Assembly (NCBI RefSeq): GCF_001642695.1
Contig: NZ_LWCC02000005.1
Location: forward strand, 2,336,642 to 2,378,656
Direction of reading: 5' to 3'
Source: Streptomyces chilikensis
Lineage (GTDB): Bacteria > Actinomycetota > Actinomycetes > Streptomycetales > Streptomycetaceae
Length of the DNA: 42,015 nucleotides
How positions within the stretch are numbered: position 1 is the first letter of the stretch; every line of letters begins with the position of its first letter. The notes beneath the pieces are model-generated. The model worked only from the letters and a program-made list of their open reading frames with translations. It had not been told where the DNA came from and ran no database searches. Made by a program: the position numbers and the translations under genes. Shown piece by piece: positions 26,652 to 33,991 of this stretch.

Positions 26652-27562
26652 CCCCCACGAAGGACACGGCCGGACACCCGGACGTCACGGAGATCTCCGA
26701 CCTGGTGGAGGGCGTGCTCGCACCCGACCGCACGTCATCGGTGAGCGGACACCTCGACGCGTGCGCCCTCTGCGCCGACGTCCAGGCGACGCTGGAGGAG
26801 ATCCGTGGCGCGCTGGGCACCCTGCCGGGGCCGGCGCGGATGCCCGCCGATGTCGCCGGCCGGATCGACGCCGCACTTGCCGCCGAGGCTTTGCTGAGCG
26901 CAGCCGCCGAGGAGGGAACGGATACCGCGGGCTCGGAGGCCCCCGTCGGCAAGAGCGCGGGAAGCACCGTCCAAGCACCGCATGCGTCGCATGTTTCACG
27001 TGAAACAGAACGCCCCGCCAACCGGTCCGGCGGGTCCGCCGGACCACGCCCTTCCACAGTTCCCACCGGTTCGGGTCCCGGCCGGAGTACCGGCAGGCCG
27101 CTCTCCCGACGCCGTCGCTCGCTGAAGCTCGGCGCGGTCCTCGCCGCCGCGGCTGCCGCGGTCGGTGTGCTGGTGGCGCAGCCGTTCCAGGAGGACCCGG
27201 TCTCCCCCGCGGCCGCGACCTTTTCCGGACGCCCTCTCGAGCAGCAGGTGAGCGGGCTGCTCGCCGAGTCCGGTGAGGCGGGACAGGCGTCCTCTCCGCA
27301 GCCCAGGACACTGGTCCGGCCTGCCGTCGACGTCCCGTCCTGTGTCCGGGAGGGCATCAACAGCGGTGAGGAAGCTCTCGCCGCCCGGAAGGGAACCTTC
27401 GAGGGGAAGACCGCCTACCTGGTGGTGCTTCCCGATCCGAAGACCGACTCCCGAGTCACCGCCTATGTGGTGGACGCCTCCTGCATCACCGACTCCTCCC
27501 CGGACGACAAGGACAGGGGAGAGGTACTCGTACAGCGCTCGTACGCCCGCCCCTCGAACTGA
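26648..27562 (+). CDS. Zinc-type anti-sigma factor paired with SigM
   Basis: A 304-residue membrane protein. The cytoplasmic N-terminal anti-sigma domain has the HxxxCxxC zinc motif (H35, C39, C42 in GHLDACALCADV). A disordered linker (about 90-155) follows, then one membrane helix (LKLGAVLAAAAAAVGVLVAQ, about 158-177) and an extracytoplasmic domain with two cysteines (SCVREGINSGEEAL and ASCITDSS). It is expected to hold SigM at the membrane until an envelope or redox signal. GTG 26648 overlaps the sigM stop by four bases, so translation is coupled. An intact parS site lies inside the linker coding region, as codons 116-120 (VSRET). Confidence 0.88.
   Translation: MTPTKDTAGHPDVTEISDLVEGVLAPDRTSSVSGHLDACALCADVQATLEEIRGALGTLPGPARMPADVAGRIDAALAAEALLSAAAEEGTDTAGSEAPVGKSAGSTVQAPHASHVSRETERPANRSGGSAGPRPSTVPTGSGPGRSTGRPLSRRRRSLKLGAVLAAAAAAVGVLVAQPFQEDPVSPAAATFSGRPLEQQVSGLLAESGEAGQASSPQPRTLVRPAVDVPSCVREGINSGEEALAARKGTFEGKTAYLVVLPDPKTDSRVTAYVVDASCITDSSPDDKDRGEVLVQRSYARPSN
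26993..27006. other. parS: parS site 5, inside the anti-sigma gene
   Basis: An exact GTTTCACGTGAAAC within a coding region, read in frame as Val-Ser-Arg-Glu-Thr in the disordered linker of the anti-sigma factor, where amino-acid constraint is low. Confidence 0.95.
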
Positions 27563-27657
27563 CACGACGGGATCGCCGCCGGGAGGGGTATGCGGTAGGG
27601 GAGGCCCGTCCGTCGATTCGCCCGGGCACGGAGACACTCGCGTGCCCGCGCACAGTG

Positions 27658-27685
27658 GGGAATGCCCGGCCTCTAGGATCCGTTG
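27658..27685 (+). promoter_or_regulatory. SigR-type promoter of trxBA
   Basis: GGGAAT (27658-27663) and GTTG (27682-27685) are separated by 18 bases, matching the published SigR consensus (GGAAT-N18-GTT). In S. coelicolor, trxBA is a known target of SigR, which is freed by disulfide stress. A TAGGAT at 27675-27680 inside the spacer may belong to a second, housekeeping promoter. Confidence 0.85.
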
Positions 27686-27768
27686 GGGTGATGTGAGAGC
27701 GCCGAACCAGGCTCACCGCATCAGACCTGCCCGCCAGTAGACGCATTCCAGAGACGAGGAATCCCGCC

Positions 27769-28740
27769 GTGAGCGACGTCCGTAACGTGATCATCATCGG
27801 CTCAGGGCCCGCCGGCTACACGGCGGCGCTCTACACCGCGCGCGCGTCGCTGAAGCCGCTGGTGTTCGAGGGCGCCGTCACCGCCGGTGGCGCGCTGATG
27901 AACACCACCGAGGTGGAGAACTTCCCCGGCTTCCAGACCGGCATCATGGGCCCTGAGCTCATGGACAACATGCGGGCCCAGGCCGAGCGCTTCGGTGCCG
28001 AGCTGATCCCGGACGACATCGTCTCGGTCGATCTCACCGGTGAGATCAAGACCGTCACGGACACCGCCGGCACCGTGCACCGCGCCAAGGCCGTCATCGT
28101 CGCCACCGGCTCCCAGCACCGCAAGCTGGGGCTGCCCAACGAGGACGCGCTGTCCGGCCGCGGCGTCTCCTGGTGCGCCACCTGCGACGGCTTCTTCTTC
28201 CGGGAGCACGACATCGCCGTGATCGGCGGCGGCGACACCGCGATGGAGGAGGCCACCTTCCTCTCGCGGTTCGCCAAGTCGGTCACCATCGTCCACCGCC
28301 GGGACACTCTGCGCGCCTCCAAGGCCATGCAGGAGCGCGCCTTCGCCGACCCGAAGATCCGCTTCATCTGGGACAGCGAGGTCGCCGAAGTCCAGGGTGA
28401 GAGCAAGCTTTCGGGTCTGAAGCTGCGCAACGTGAAGACCGGAGAGCTCTCGGACCTGGCGGTCAGCGGCCTGTTCATCGCGATCGGCCACGACCCGCGC
28501 ACCGAGCTCTTCAAGGGCCAGTTGGAGCTCGACGGTGAGGGCTACCTCAAGGTGGAAGCCCCCTCCACCCGCACCAACGTCACCGGTGTCTTCGCCGCCG
28601 GTGACGTGGTGGACCACACCTACCGCCAGGCGATCACCGCCGCCGGCACCGGCTGCTCCGCCGCCCTGGACGCCGAGCGCTACCTGGCCTCTCTTTCCGA
28701 CTCCGAGCAGCAGGCGGAGCCGGAGAAGACCTCCGCCTGA
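27769..28740 (+). CDS. trxB: Thioredoxin-disulfide reductase
   Basis: Reduces thioredoxin with NADPH via FAD; 323 residues, the usual size. The FAD-binding motif [16 protein letters not shown] begins at residue 12. The redox-active CATC is at C136-C139. The NADPH-binding [13 protein letters not shown] follows, and near the end [23 protein letters not shown] is the second FAD motif. The GTG at 27769 follows an AGGA. It is driven by a SigR-type promoter and followed 35 bases later by trxA, so the pair responds together to thiol oxidation. Confidence 0.97.
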   Translation: MSDVRNVIIIGSGPAGYTAALYTARASLKPLVFEGAVTAGGALMNTTEVENFPGFQTGIMGPELMDNMRAQAERFGAELIPDDIVSVDLTGEIKTVTDTAGTVHRAKAVIVATGSQHRKLGLPNEDALSGRGVSWCATCDGFFFREHDIAVIGGGDTAMEEATFLSRFAKSVTIVHRRDTLRASKAMQERAFADPKIRFIWDSEVAEVQGESKLSGLKLRNVKTGELSDLAVSGLFIAIGHDPRTELFKGQLELDGEGYLKVEAPSTRTNVTGVFAAGDVVDHTYRQAITAAGTGCSAALDAERYLASLSDSEQQAEPEKTSA

Positions 28741-28775
28741 TTCCACTCCCCCCGATCCGTAGTTAGGAGCCCTCT

Positions 28776-29108
28776 GTGGCCGGCAGCCTGAAGAACGTCA
28801 CCGACGAGACCTTTGAGGAAGAGGTCCTCAAGAGCGACAAGCCCGTCCTCGTGGACTTCTGGGCCGCTTGGTGCGGTCCGTGCCGTCAGATCGCTCCCTC
28901 GCTGGAGGCGATCGCCGCCGAGCACGCCGACAAGATCGAGGTTGTGAAGCTCAACATCGACGAGAACCCGGCGACTGCCGCCAAGTACGGCGTGATGTCG
29001 ATCCCGACCCTGAACGTCTACCAGGGCGGCGAGGTCGCCAAGACCATCGTGGGCGCCAAGCCGAAGGCGATGATCGTGCGGGACCTCGAAGACTTCATCT
29101 CCGAGTGA
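28776..29108 (+). CDS. trxA: Thioredoxin
   Basis: A small thiol-disulfide protein of 110 residues, substrate of TrxB. The active site WCGPC is at 32-36 (FWAAWCGPCRQIAP) and the cis-proline is in SIPTLNVYQGG (about 78). The GTG start follows TAGGAG. Last gene of the trxBA operon; its 3' side carries the tandem parS palindrome and a strong hairpin. Confidence 0.96.
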   Translation: MAGSLKNVTDETFEEEVLKSDKPVLVDFWAAWCGPCRQIAPSLEAIAAEHADKIEVVKLNIDENPATAAKYGVMSIPTLNVYQGGEVAKTIVGAKPKAMIVRDLEDFISE

Positions 29109-29131
29109 TCTGCCCCGCCTGAGGAGCCGGT

Positions 29132-29145
29132 GTTTCACGTGAAAC
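29132..29145. other. parS: parS site 6
   Basis: An exact GTTTCACGTGAAAC, left half of the tandem pair between trxA and the GNAT gene. Confidence 0.95.
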
Positions 29146-29148
29146 GGT

Positions 29149-29162
29149 GTTTCACGTGAAAC
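29149..29162. other. parS: parS site 7
   Basis: An exact GTTTCACGTGAAAC, right half of the tandem pair, 17 bases centre to centre from site 6. Confidence 0.95.
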
Positions 29163-29180
29163 ACCGGCAGACGGCGACAA

Positions 29181-29212
29181 GAGAGGGCCGACCCCACGGG
29201 GTCGGCCCTCTC
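29181..29212. terminator. Bidirectional terminator between trxA and GNAT gene
   Basis: A perfect inverted repeat with 15-bp arms (gagagggccgacccc and its complement) and a 2-base loop between convergent genes. Confidence 0.8.
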
Positions 29213-29236
29213 GGCGTTCTCCCGGCTTCCCGAACC

Positions 29237-29854
29237 TCAGAGGGGACGGAGTGCCGGTTCCTTCTGCACGGCGCCCAGGAGACGGTCCAGGGCCATCTCG
29301 ACGTCCTCCTTCCAGGAGAGCGTCGACCGCAGTTCCAGCCGAAGCCGGGGATAGGCCGGATGGGAGCGAACCGTCTTGAAGCCCACCGCCAGGAGGTGGT
29401 CCGCCGGGAGCAGGCAGGCGGGCTCCTCCCAGCGAGCGTCGCCGAAGGCCTCGACCGCCTTGAACCCTCGCCGCAGCAGGTCCTTGGCGACCGTCTGCAC
29501 CAGTACCCGGCCCAACCCCTGCCCCTGGTACTCGGGGAGGATGAACCCGGTGATCAGTTGGACCGCGTCCGGGGAGACGGGACTGGTGGGGAACGCCGTC
29601 GCACGGGGCACATAGGCCGGCGGCGCGTAGAGCACGAATCCGGCGGGGACGTCGTCGACGTAGACCAGGCGGCCGCACGATCCCCAGTCGAGCAGCACGG
29701 CGGAGATCCAGGACTCCTTCTCGACCTCGGCCGTGCCTTCCTTGAGGGCCGTCTCCCCGCTGAAGGGATCGAGCTCCCAGAAGACGCACCCCCGGCATCG
29801 CTGGGGAAGGTCCTGGAGATTGTCCAGAGTGAGCGGAACAAGCCGACGCCCCAT
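29237..29854 (-). CDS. GNAT-family N-acetyltransferase
   Basis: A 205-residue acetyltransferase-like protein. The acetyl-CoA loop is EYQGQGLGRVLVQTVAKDL (about 115-133), preceded by ITGFILP. The N-terminus has a Cys pair in RCRGCVFWEL. ATG 29854 is chosen because GAGGAAGGG lies just upstream; an earlier in-frame start reaches 29956 but overlaps the parB terminator. It occupies the place of Rv3916c in Mycobacterium, next to parB, but is a separate unit because the hairpin at 29926-29965 lies between. The substrate is unknown. Confidence 0.85.
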   Translation of the reverse strand: MGRRLVPLTLDNLQDLPQRCRGCVFWELDPFSGETALKEGTAEVEKESWISAVLLDWGSCGRLVYVDDVPAGFVLYAPPAYVPRATAFPTSPVSPDAVQLITGFILPEYQGQGLGRVLVQTVAKDLLRRGFKAVEAFGDARWEEPACLLPADHLLAVGFKTVRSHPAYPRLRLELRSTLSWKEDVEMALDRLLGAVQKEPALRPL

Positions 29855-29925
29855 GAACGCCCTTCCTCGCTTCCTGTCGTCGCACCTTCCACCATGAGGC
29901 CCCGACGCCCTCGTCACAAAGCGAA

Positions 29926-29965
29926 GCGCGGGTCGTGTCCGGAACTGGCCTGACACGACCCGCGC
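29926..29965 (-). terminator. Terminator of the parAB operon
   Basis: An inverted repeat with 14-bp arms (gcgcgggtcgtgtc and its complement) and a 12-base loop, 36 bases beyond the parB stop on the minus strand. Confidence 0.75.
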
Positions 29966-30000
29966 CTGCGGATGACTGCTGCCTGCTTTTCCTGCGCGGT

Positions 30001-31125
30001 CTACTGGGCGGCCTGGGGGCCCTCTTCCGCGTCGGCCGCCGTCAGGTCCTTCAGCACCGGAGCCTCACCGGGCGCCAGGGTCGTCAGAATCCGCTCGAGG
30101 TCCTCCACCGAGGCGAACTCGACCGTGATCTTGCCCTTCGTCTTGCCCAGATCGACCTTGACCCGTGTCTCGAAGCGGTCGGAGAGGCGGGTGGCCAGCT
30201 CGGAGAGCGCAGGGGAGACCTTGGCCCCGGCGCGCGGTCCCTTGGCCCGGGCGGGCTTCTCCGGACCGGTCCCCATCAGGGTGACGATCTCCTCGACCGC
30301 ACGGACCGAAAGCCCTTCGGCCACGATCCGCTTCGCCAGGCGGTCCTGCTCTTCGGCGTCCTCGATCGACAGCAGGGCACGCGCGTGCCCGGCCGAGAGC
30401 ACTCCGGCTGCCACGCGCCGCTGGACGGCGGGGGACAGCTTGAGCAGGCGCAGGGTGTTGGAGACCTGCGGCCGGGAACGGCCGATCCGGTCCGCCAGCT
30501 GGTCATGCGTGCACTTGAAATCCTGCAGCAGCTGGTCGTAGGCGGCGGCCTCCTCCAGCGGGTTCAGCTGAGCCCGGTGAAGGTTCTCCAGCAGGGCGTC
30601 CAGGAGGAGCTTCTCGTCATCGGTGGCGCGGACGATCGCGGGGATCGCCTCCAGGCCCGCCTCACGGCTGGCACGCCAACGACGCTCGCCCATGATGAGC
30701 TCGTAACGCCCCGCACCGGTCTGCCGGACCACCACCGGCTGCAGCAGGCCGACCTCCTTGATGGAGGTGACCAGCTCCGCCAGCGCGTCCTCGTCGAACA
30801 CCTCCCGCGGTTGACGCGGGTTGGGGGTGATGGAGTCCAGGGGCAGTTCGGCGAAGTGCGCGCCCATCGGAGATGCCGGAAGATCACTGCCCCCGGCCGG
30901 GACGGTGTCCTCCACGTCACGGGTCGCCGCCGGAAGGGACGCCAGCTTGGCCGCCGGCACGCCACGTTCGCCCGCGGCATGGGGAACGCCCGGGACCGTC
31001 TGCGTGGCCGTGCCCGCAGGAGCCGGCCCCCCAGTCGCCGGACCGCCGACCGGCCTGTCTCCCGTCGGCGCCGCGGGGATCAGTGCGCCAAGCCCGCGGC
31101 CCAGCCCTCTGCGTCGTTCACTCAC
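30001..31125 (-). CDS. parB: Chromosome-partitioning protein ParB
   Basis: The CTP-dependent DNA clamp that loads at parS, spreads, and compacts the origin region for segregation and for SMC loading; 374 residues. The N-terminus ([13 protein letters not shown]) is the ParA-interacting stretch. A disordered region to about 90 follows, then the ParB/Srx domain with GERRWRAS at 146-152 (CTP-binding box), and the helix-turn-helix at about 206-227 ([19 protein letters not shown]), which reads parS. A C-terminal dimerisation domain ends the protein. GTG 31125 overlaps the parA stop (GTGA, 31122-31125), so the two are translationally coupled. Its target sites occur nine times in this window. Confidence 0.97.
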   Translation of the reverse strand: MSERRRGLGRGLGALIPAAPTGDRPVGGPATGGPAPAGTATQTVPGVPHAAGERGVPAAKLASLPAATRDVEDTVPAGGSDLPASPMGAHFAELPLDSITPNPRQPREVFDEDALAELVTSIKEVGLLQPVVVRQTGAGRYELIMGERRWRASREAGLEAIPAIVRATDDEKLLLDALLENLHRAQLNPLEEAAAYDQLLQDFKCTHDQLADRIGRSRPQVSNTLRLLKLSPAVQRRVAAGVLSAGHARALLSIEDAEEQDRLAKRIVAEGLSVRAVEEIVTLMGTGPEKPARAKGPRAGAKVSPALSELATRLSDRFETRVKVDLGKTKGKITVEFASVEDLERILTTLAPGEAPVLKDLTAADAEEGPQAAQ

Positions 31126-32258
31126 TGGATCCCCTCCACCATGCTCTGTCCGCTCATCATCTGACCGTCCGCGACGTGACCGCCCGGCGGTTGCCCGCCA
31201 GGCAGCTGACCCATCACAGCGCCCGTGTGGGCCTGCGAGCCGTCGTAGCCGATGCCCACGCCTCGGAGAGCGATCTCCCGAGCCGCCTCCAGGTACGAGA
31301 GGGCACCACTCGAACCTGGATCGTAGGTCAGTACCGTCTGTCCGTAACTCGGGGCCTCCGAGATGCGCACGGACCGCGGAATGCTGGTCCGCAGCACCTC
31401 GTCGCCGAAGTGGCTCCGCACCTCTTCGGCGACCTGGGAAGCCAGCCGGGTGCGGCCGTCGTACATGGTCAGCAGGATGGTCGACACATGGAGGTTCGGG
31501 TTCAGGTGGCCCCGGATCAGCTCGACGTTCCTCAGCAGCTGCCCCAGCCCCTCCAGCGCGTAGTACTCGCACTGGATCGGGATGAGCACCTCGGCGCCCG
31601 CGACCATCGCGTTGACGGTCAGCAGCCCCAGGGACGGCGGACAGTCGATGAGGACGTAGTCCAGCGGCTGCTCGTAGGCCTGGAGAGCACGCTGCAGCCG
31701 GCTTTCGCGGGCCACCAGGGAGACCAGCTCGATCTCGGCACCCGCCAGGTCGATCGTGGCAGGCGCACAGAAGAGGCCTTCCACGTCCGGTACGGGCTGC
31801 ACCACCTCGGAGAGTGGACGGCTGTCCACCAGGACGTCGTAGATCGACGGAACCTCGGCATGGTGGTCGATCCCCAGCGCCGTCGAGGCGTTGCCCTGTG
31901 GGTCGAGGTCGACGACCAGGACCCGGTTGCCGTGCAGGGCCAACGACGCGGCGACGTTGACCGTCGTAGTGGTCTTTCCGACGCCGCCCTTCTGGTTGGC
32001 GACCACGATGATCCGGGTCTGCTCCGGGCGGGGCAGACCTTCCCCGGCGGCACGCCCGATGGCGTCCACCGCCTGCCGGCTGGCATGACCCATGGGGTTG
32101 TCGTCCATGGGGGGCGGTGTTTCACGTGAAACATCGTCCCCCTGCGACTCGGTGCGGGGACCGGGGACCGGATCGGTCATCGGTCCCGCGATGTTGGCGT
32201 CGGACCGCAAGGATTCACTCTCCTCGACTTCAGGCTCTCTCTGTACAGAGCGTCCCAT
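31122..32258 (-). CDS. parA: Chromosome-partitioning ATPase ParA
   Basis: The Walker-type ATPase that moves and spaces ParB-parS complexes; 378 residues from the chosen start. After an 80-residue disordered N-terminus comes the deviant Walker A KGGVGKTT (90-97), then [17 protein letters not shown] and [14 protein letters not shown]. The start ATG at 32258 ([10 protein letters not shown]) fits the Streptomyces family length; a second candidate, ATG 32180 (MTDPVPGPR), is 26 codons later, and neither has a strong ribosome site. The frame is open up to 32570. A parS site is embedded in the N-terminal coding region (codons 43-47, VSRET) and another lies 180 bases upstream. Confidence 0.95.
   Translation of the reverse strand: MGRSVQREPEVEESESLRSDANIAGPMTDPVPGPRTESQGDDVSRETPPPMDDNPMGHASRQAVDAIGRAAGEGLPRPEQTRIIVVANQKGGVGKTTTTVNVAASLALHGNRVLVVDLDPQGNASTALGIDHHAEVPSIYDVLVDSRPLSEVVQPVPDVEGLFCAPATIDLAGAEIELVSLVARESRLQRALQAYEQPLDYVLIDCPPSLGLLTVNAMVAGAEVLIPIQCEYYALEGLGQLLRNVELIRGHLNPNLHVSTILLTMYDGRTRLASQVAEEVRSHFGDEVLRTSIPRSVRISEAPSYGQTVLTYDPGSSGALSYLEAAREIALRGVGIGYDGSQAHTGAVMGQLPGGQPPGGHVADGQMMSGQSMVEGIQ
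32119..32132. other. parS: parS site 8, inside parA
   Basis: An exact GTTTCACGTGAAAC inside the disordered N-terminal coding part of parA, read as Val-Ser-Arg-Glu-Thr, the same phase and peptide as the site in the anti-sigma gene. Confidence 0.95.
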
Positions 32259-32294
32259 GCCTTCAGGGGTGCGAACCAGTGAGGTCGGTCGTTC

Positions 32295-32321
32295 TGTGGA
32301 GAAATCCGCCTCTGTGGACAA
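32295..32321. promoter_or_regulatory. Two DnaA boxes upstream of parA
   Basis: TTGTCCACA (minus strand, 32313-32321), a perfect consensus, and TTCTCCACA (minus, 32295-32303) lie 37-63 bases before the parA start, where promoter elements would be. DnaA could therefore influence parAB (inference). Confidence 0.5.
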
Positions 32322-32437
32322 CTTGTCACCCTTGGCGAGCGAACCGCTCGACGGCTTTCGGAGGGGAGCGGGCTTGGGGTCGCGCGGTTCGGCGGCGGCG
32401 TGGCTGCGGCCGATGACGCCTTGCAGCAGTGAGCGAC

Positions 32438-32451
32438 GTTTCACGTGAAAC
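32438..32451. other. parS: parS site 9
   Basis: An exact GTTTCACGTGAAAC in the 365-base gap between rsmG and parA, the closest site to oriC in this window (about 6.5 kb). Confidence 0.95.
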
Positions 32452-32535
32452 AACGATGCCGAGGTCGAGGCGCGAGGGGTCCTCGACACTCCGGGGGAAG
32501 GGAACGTGGGGCAGGGGGTGGCCCGTGGTGGAGTA

Positions 32536-32594
32536 CCCGTGCCCCGCGTCCGGGGGCGGAGGAGATCCACCCTTCAGGGAACACGGGGCACGGG
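32536..32594 (-). terminator. Long-loop stem downstream of rsmG
   Basis: Perfect 11-bp arms (cccgtgccccg / cggggcacggg) enclose a 37-base loop just past the rsmG stop. It may terminate the rsmG transcript before parA; the long loop makes this uncertain. Confidence 0.4.
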
Positions 32595-32623
32595 CATCGT
32601 GAGATCGAGAGCTGCGACGAGCG

Positions 32624-33343
32624 TCAGCGGCGGCGGCGTGAGGGACGCGCCGGACGCGCCGCCTTGGCCCGCTTGGCGGCGAACCGCACACCGCCGGGGC
32701 TCTCTCCGACCTTGACCTGGACGACCGTCGACAGCGGGTCCACCACGCCCTCACCGACCTGGAGGACGTCCGTCTCCACGGCTCCCAGCTTGTTCAGCGC
32801 CGAAGCGGCCGCGGTCAGCTCCTCCTCCGCGGTGTCGCCCTTGAGGGCCAGCATCTCGCCGTAAGGGCGCAGCAGGGGGATGCCCCAGGTGGCCAGGCGG
32901 TCCAGCGGCGCCACCGCGCGTGCGGTGACCACATGGACCGGCTGCAGCTTTCCGAGAACTTCCTCGGCGCGCCCGCGGACCACCGTCACATGGTCCAGTC
33001 CGAGCAGCTCCACCACCTCGGTGAGGAAGGTGGTGCGCCGCAGCAGCGGCTCCAGCAACGTGATCTTCAGGTCGCCACGGACCAGGGCCAGCGGGATGCC
33101 GGGAAGACCGGCGCCGGATCCGACGTCACACACGGTCACACCCTCCGGCACGACCTCGGAGAGCACCGCACAGTTCAGCAGGTGCCGCTCCCAGAGCCGG
33201 GGCACCTCACGCGGGCCGATGAGGCCGCGCTGCACACCGGCGTCCGCCAGCAGCTCGGCGTACCGCACCGCATCGTCGAAGCGATCGCCGAACACTTCGC
33301 GCGCCTGCTCGGGCGCAGGGGGAAGCTCTGCTGCCTCCGTCAC
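32624..33343 (-). CDS. rsmG: 16S rRNA (guanine(527)-N7)-methyltransferase RsmG (GidB)
   Basis: Methylates G527 of 16S rRNA using S-adenosylmethionine; 239 residues. The SAM motif is VCDVGSGAGLPGIPLALV (about 70-87), followed by LLEPLLRRTTFLTEVV and later VTARAVAPLDRLATWGIPL. The C-terminal tail is Arg-rich. The GTG at 33343 is preceded by GGAAGGACGG; a longer frame to 33391 lacks a site. Loss of this gene in Streptomyces is known to give low-level streptomycin resistance. It lies between jag and parA, as in most actinobacteria. Confidence 0.95.
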   Translation of the reverse strand: MTEAAELPPAPEQAREVFGDRFDDAVRYAELLADAGVQRGLIGPREVPRLWERHLLNCAVLSEVVPEGVTVCDVGSGAGLPGIPLALVRGDLKITLLEPLLRRTTFLTEVVELLGLDHVTVVRGRAEEVLGKLQPVHVVTARAVAPLDRLATWGIPLLRPYGEMLALKGDTAEEELTAAASALNKLGAVETDVLQVGEGVVDPLSTVVQVKVGESPGGVRFAAKRAKAARPARPSRRRR

Positions 33344-33416
33344 GGGGACCGTCCTTCCGTACCGCAAAAAAGCGCACTGGGCGCTGACCACCAGAACTAC
33401 CAGGCTGACAAAGTAC

Positions 33417-33443
33417 GGCCCCGTCTGCTCAACAGACGGGGCC
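33417..33443 (-). terminator. Terminator after jag
   Basis: Perfect 11-bp arms (ggccccgtctg / cagacggggcc) around a 5-base loop, followed on the minus strand by gtacttt. It ends the rpmH-to-jag operon before rsmG. Confidence 0.8.
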
Positions 33444-33463
33444 GGTGGAACGTACGCGTGCCG

Positions 33464-33976
33464 TCAGGCAGGCAGTACGACGACGAAGCGCTGCGGTTCC
33501 TCGCCCTCGGACTCGCTGCGCAGACCCGCGGCCTTGACCGCGTCGTGCACGACCTTGCGCTCGAACGGGGACATCGGCCGCAGCCGCACAGGCTCCCCGG
33601 TGTTCCGCGCCTCGGCCGCGGCCTTGGCGCCGATCTCGGAGAGCTCGGCACGCTTGCGGGCCCGGAAGCCGGCGACATCCAGCATCAGACGGCTGCGGTC
33701 ACCGGTCTCCCGGTGCACGGCCAGGCGTGTGAGCTCCTGAAGGGCCTCGAGCACCTCACCGTCACGGCCGACCAGCTTCTGCAGGTCGTGGCCGGCCGTG
33801 TCGCTGATGATCGACACGGACGCCCGGTCCGCCTCGACATCCATGTCGATGTCGCCGTCGAGGTCGGCGATGTCCAGCAGACCTTCCAGGTAATCGGCCG
33901 CGATCTCACCCTCCTGCTCCAGGCGGGTCAGGGCGTCCGCACCGTCGGCGGCGGAGGGGATGGTGCCTTCCGTCAC
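33464..33976 (-). CDS. jag: R3H/KH-domain RNA-binding protein Jag (KhpB)
   Basis: A 170-residue RNA-binding protein usually encoded after yidC. An acidic N-terminus (1-55) is followed by a KH-like domain (about 55-120, with HDLQKLVGRDGEVLEALQEL) and the R3H domain (RPMSPFERKVVHDAVKAAG, about 133-151), ending in the RFVVVLP strand. The N-terminal Jag-N domain found in Firmicutes is not present. GTG 33976 follows AAGGAG. The role is post-transcriptional, linked to cell-wall or membrane homeostasis in other bacteria. Confidence 0.92.
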   Translation of the reverse strand: MTEGTIPSAADGADALTRLEQEGEIAADYLEGLLDIADLDGDIDMDVEADRASVSIISDTAGHDLQKLVGRDGEVLEALQELTRLAVHRETGDRSRLMLDVAGFRARKRAELSEIGAKAAAEARNTGEPVRLRPMSPFERKVVHDAVKAAGLRSESEGEEPQRFVVVLPA

Positions 33977-33991
33977 GGGATGGGCTCCTTC

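Larger units (their letters stand above)
29127..29167. repeat. 41-bp perfect palindrome made of two parS sites
   Basis: Two parS copies joined by ggt, with matching flanks, form an inverted repeat with 19-bp perfect arms (29127-29145 and 29149-29167). As each parS is itself palindromic, the whole could form either one long or two short hairpins. Confidence 0.9.

Noticed and set aside
32259-32570. N-terminal extension of ParA up to 32570
   Set aside because: The sequence is untypical, lacks a ribosome site, and would place another parS (32438) and the DnaA boxes inside coding DNA; family length supports the start at 32258.
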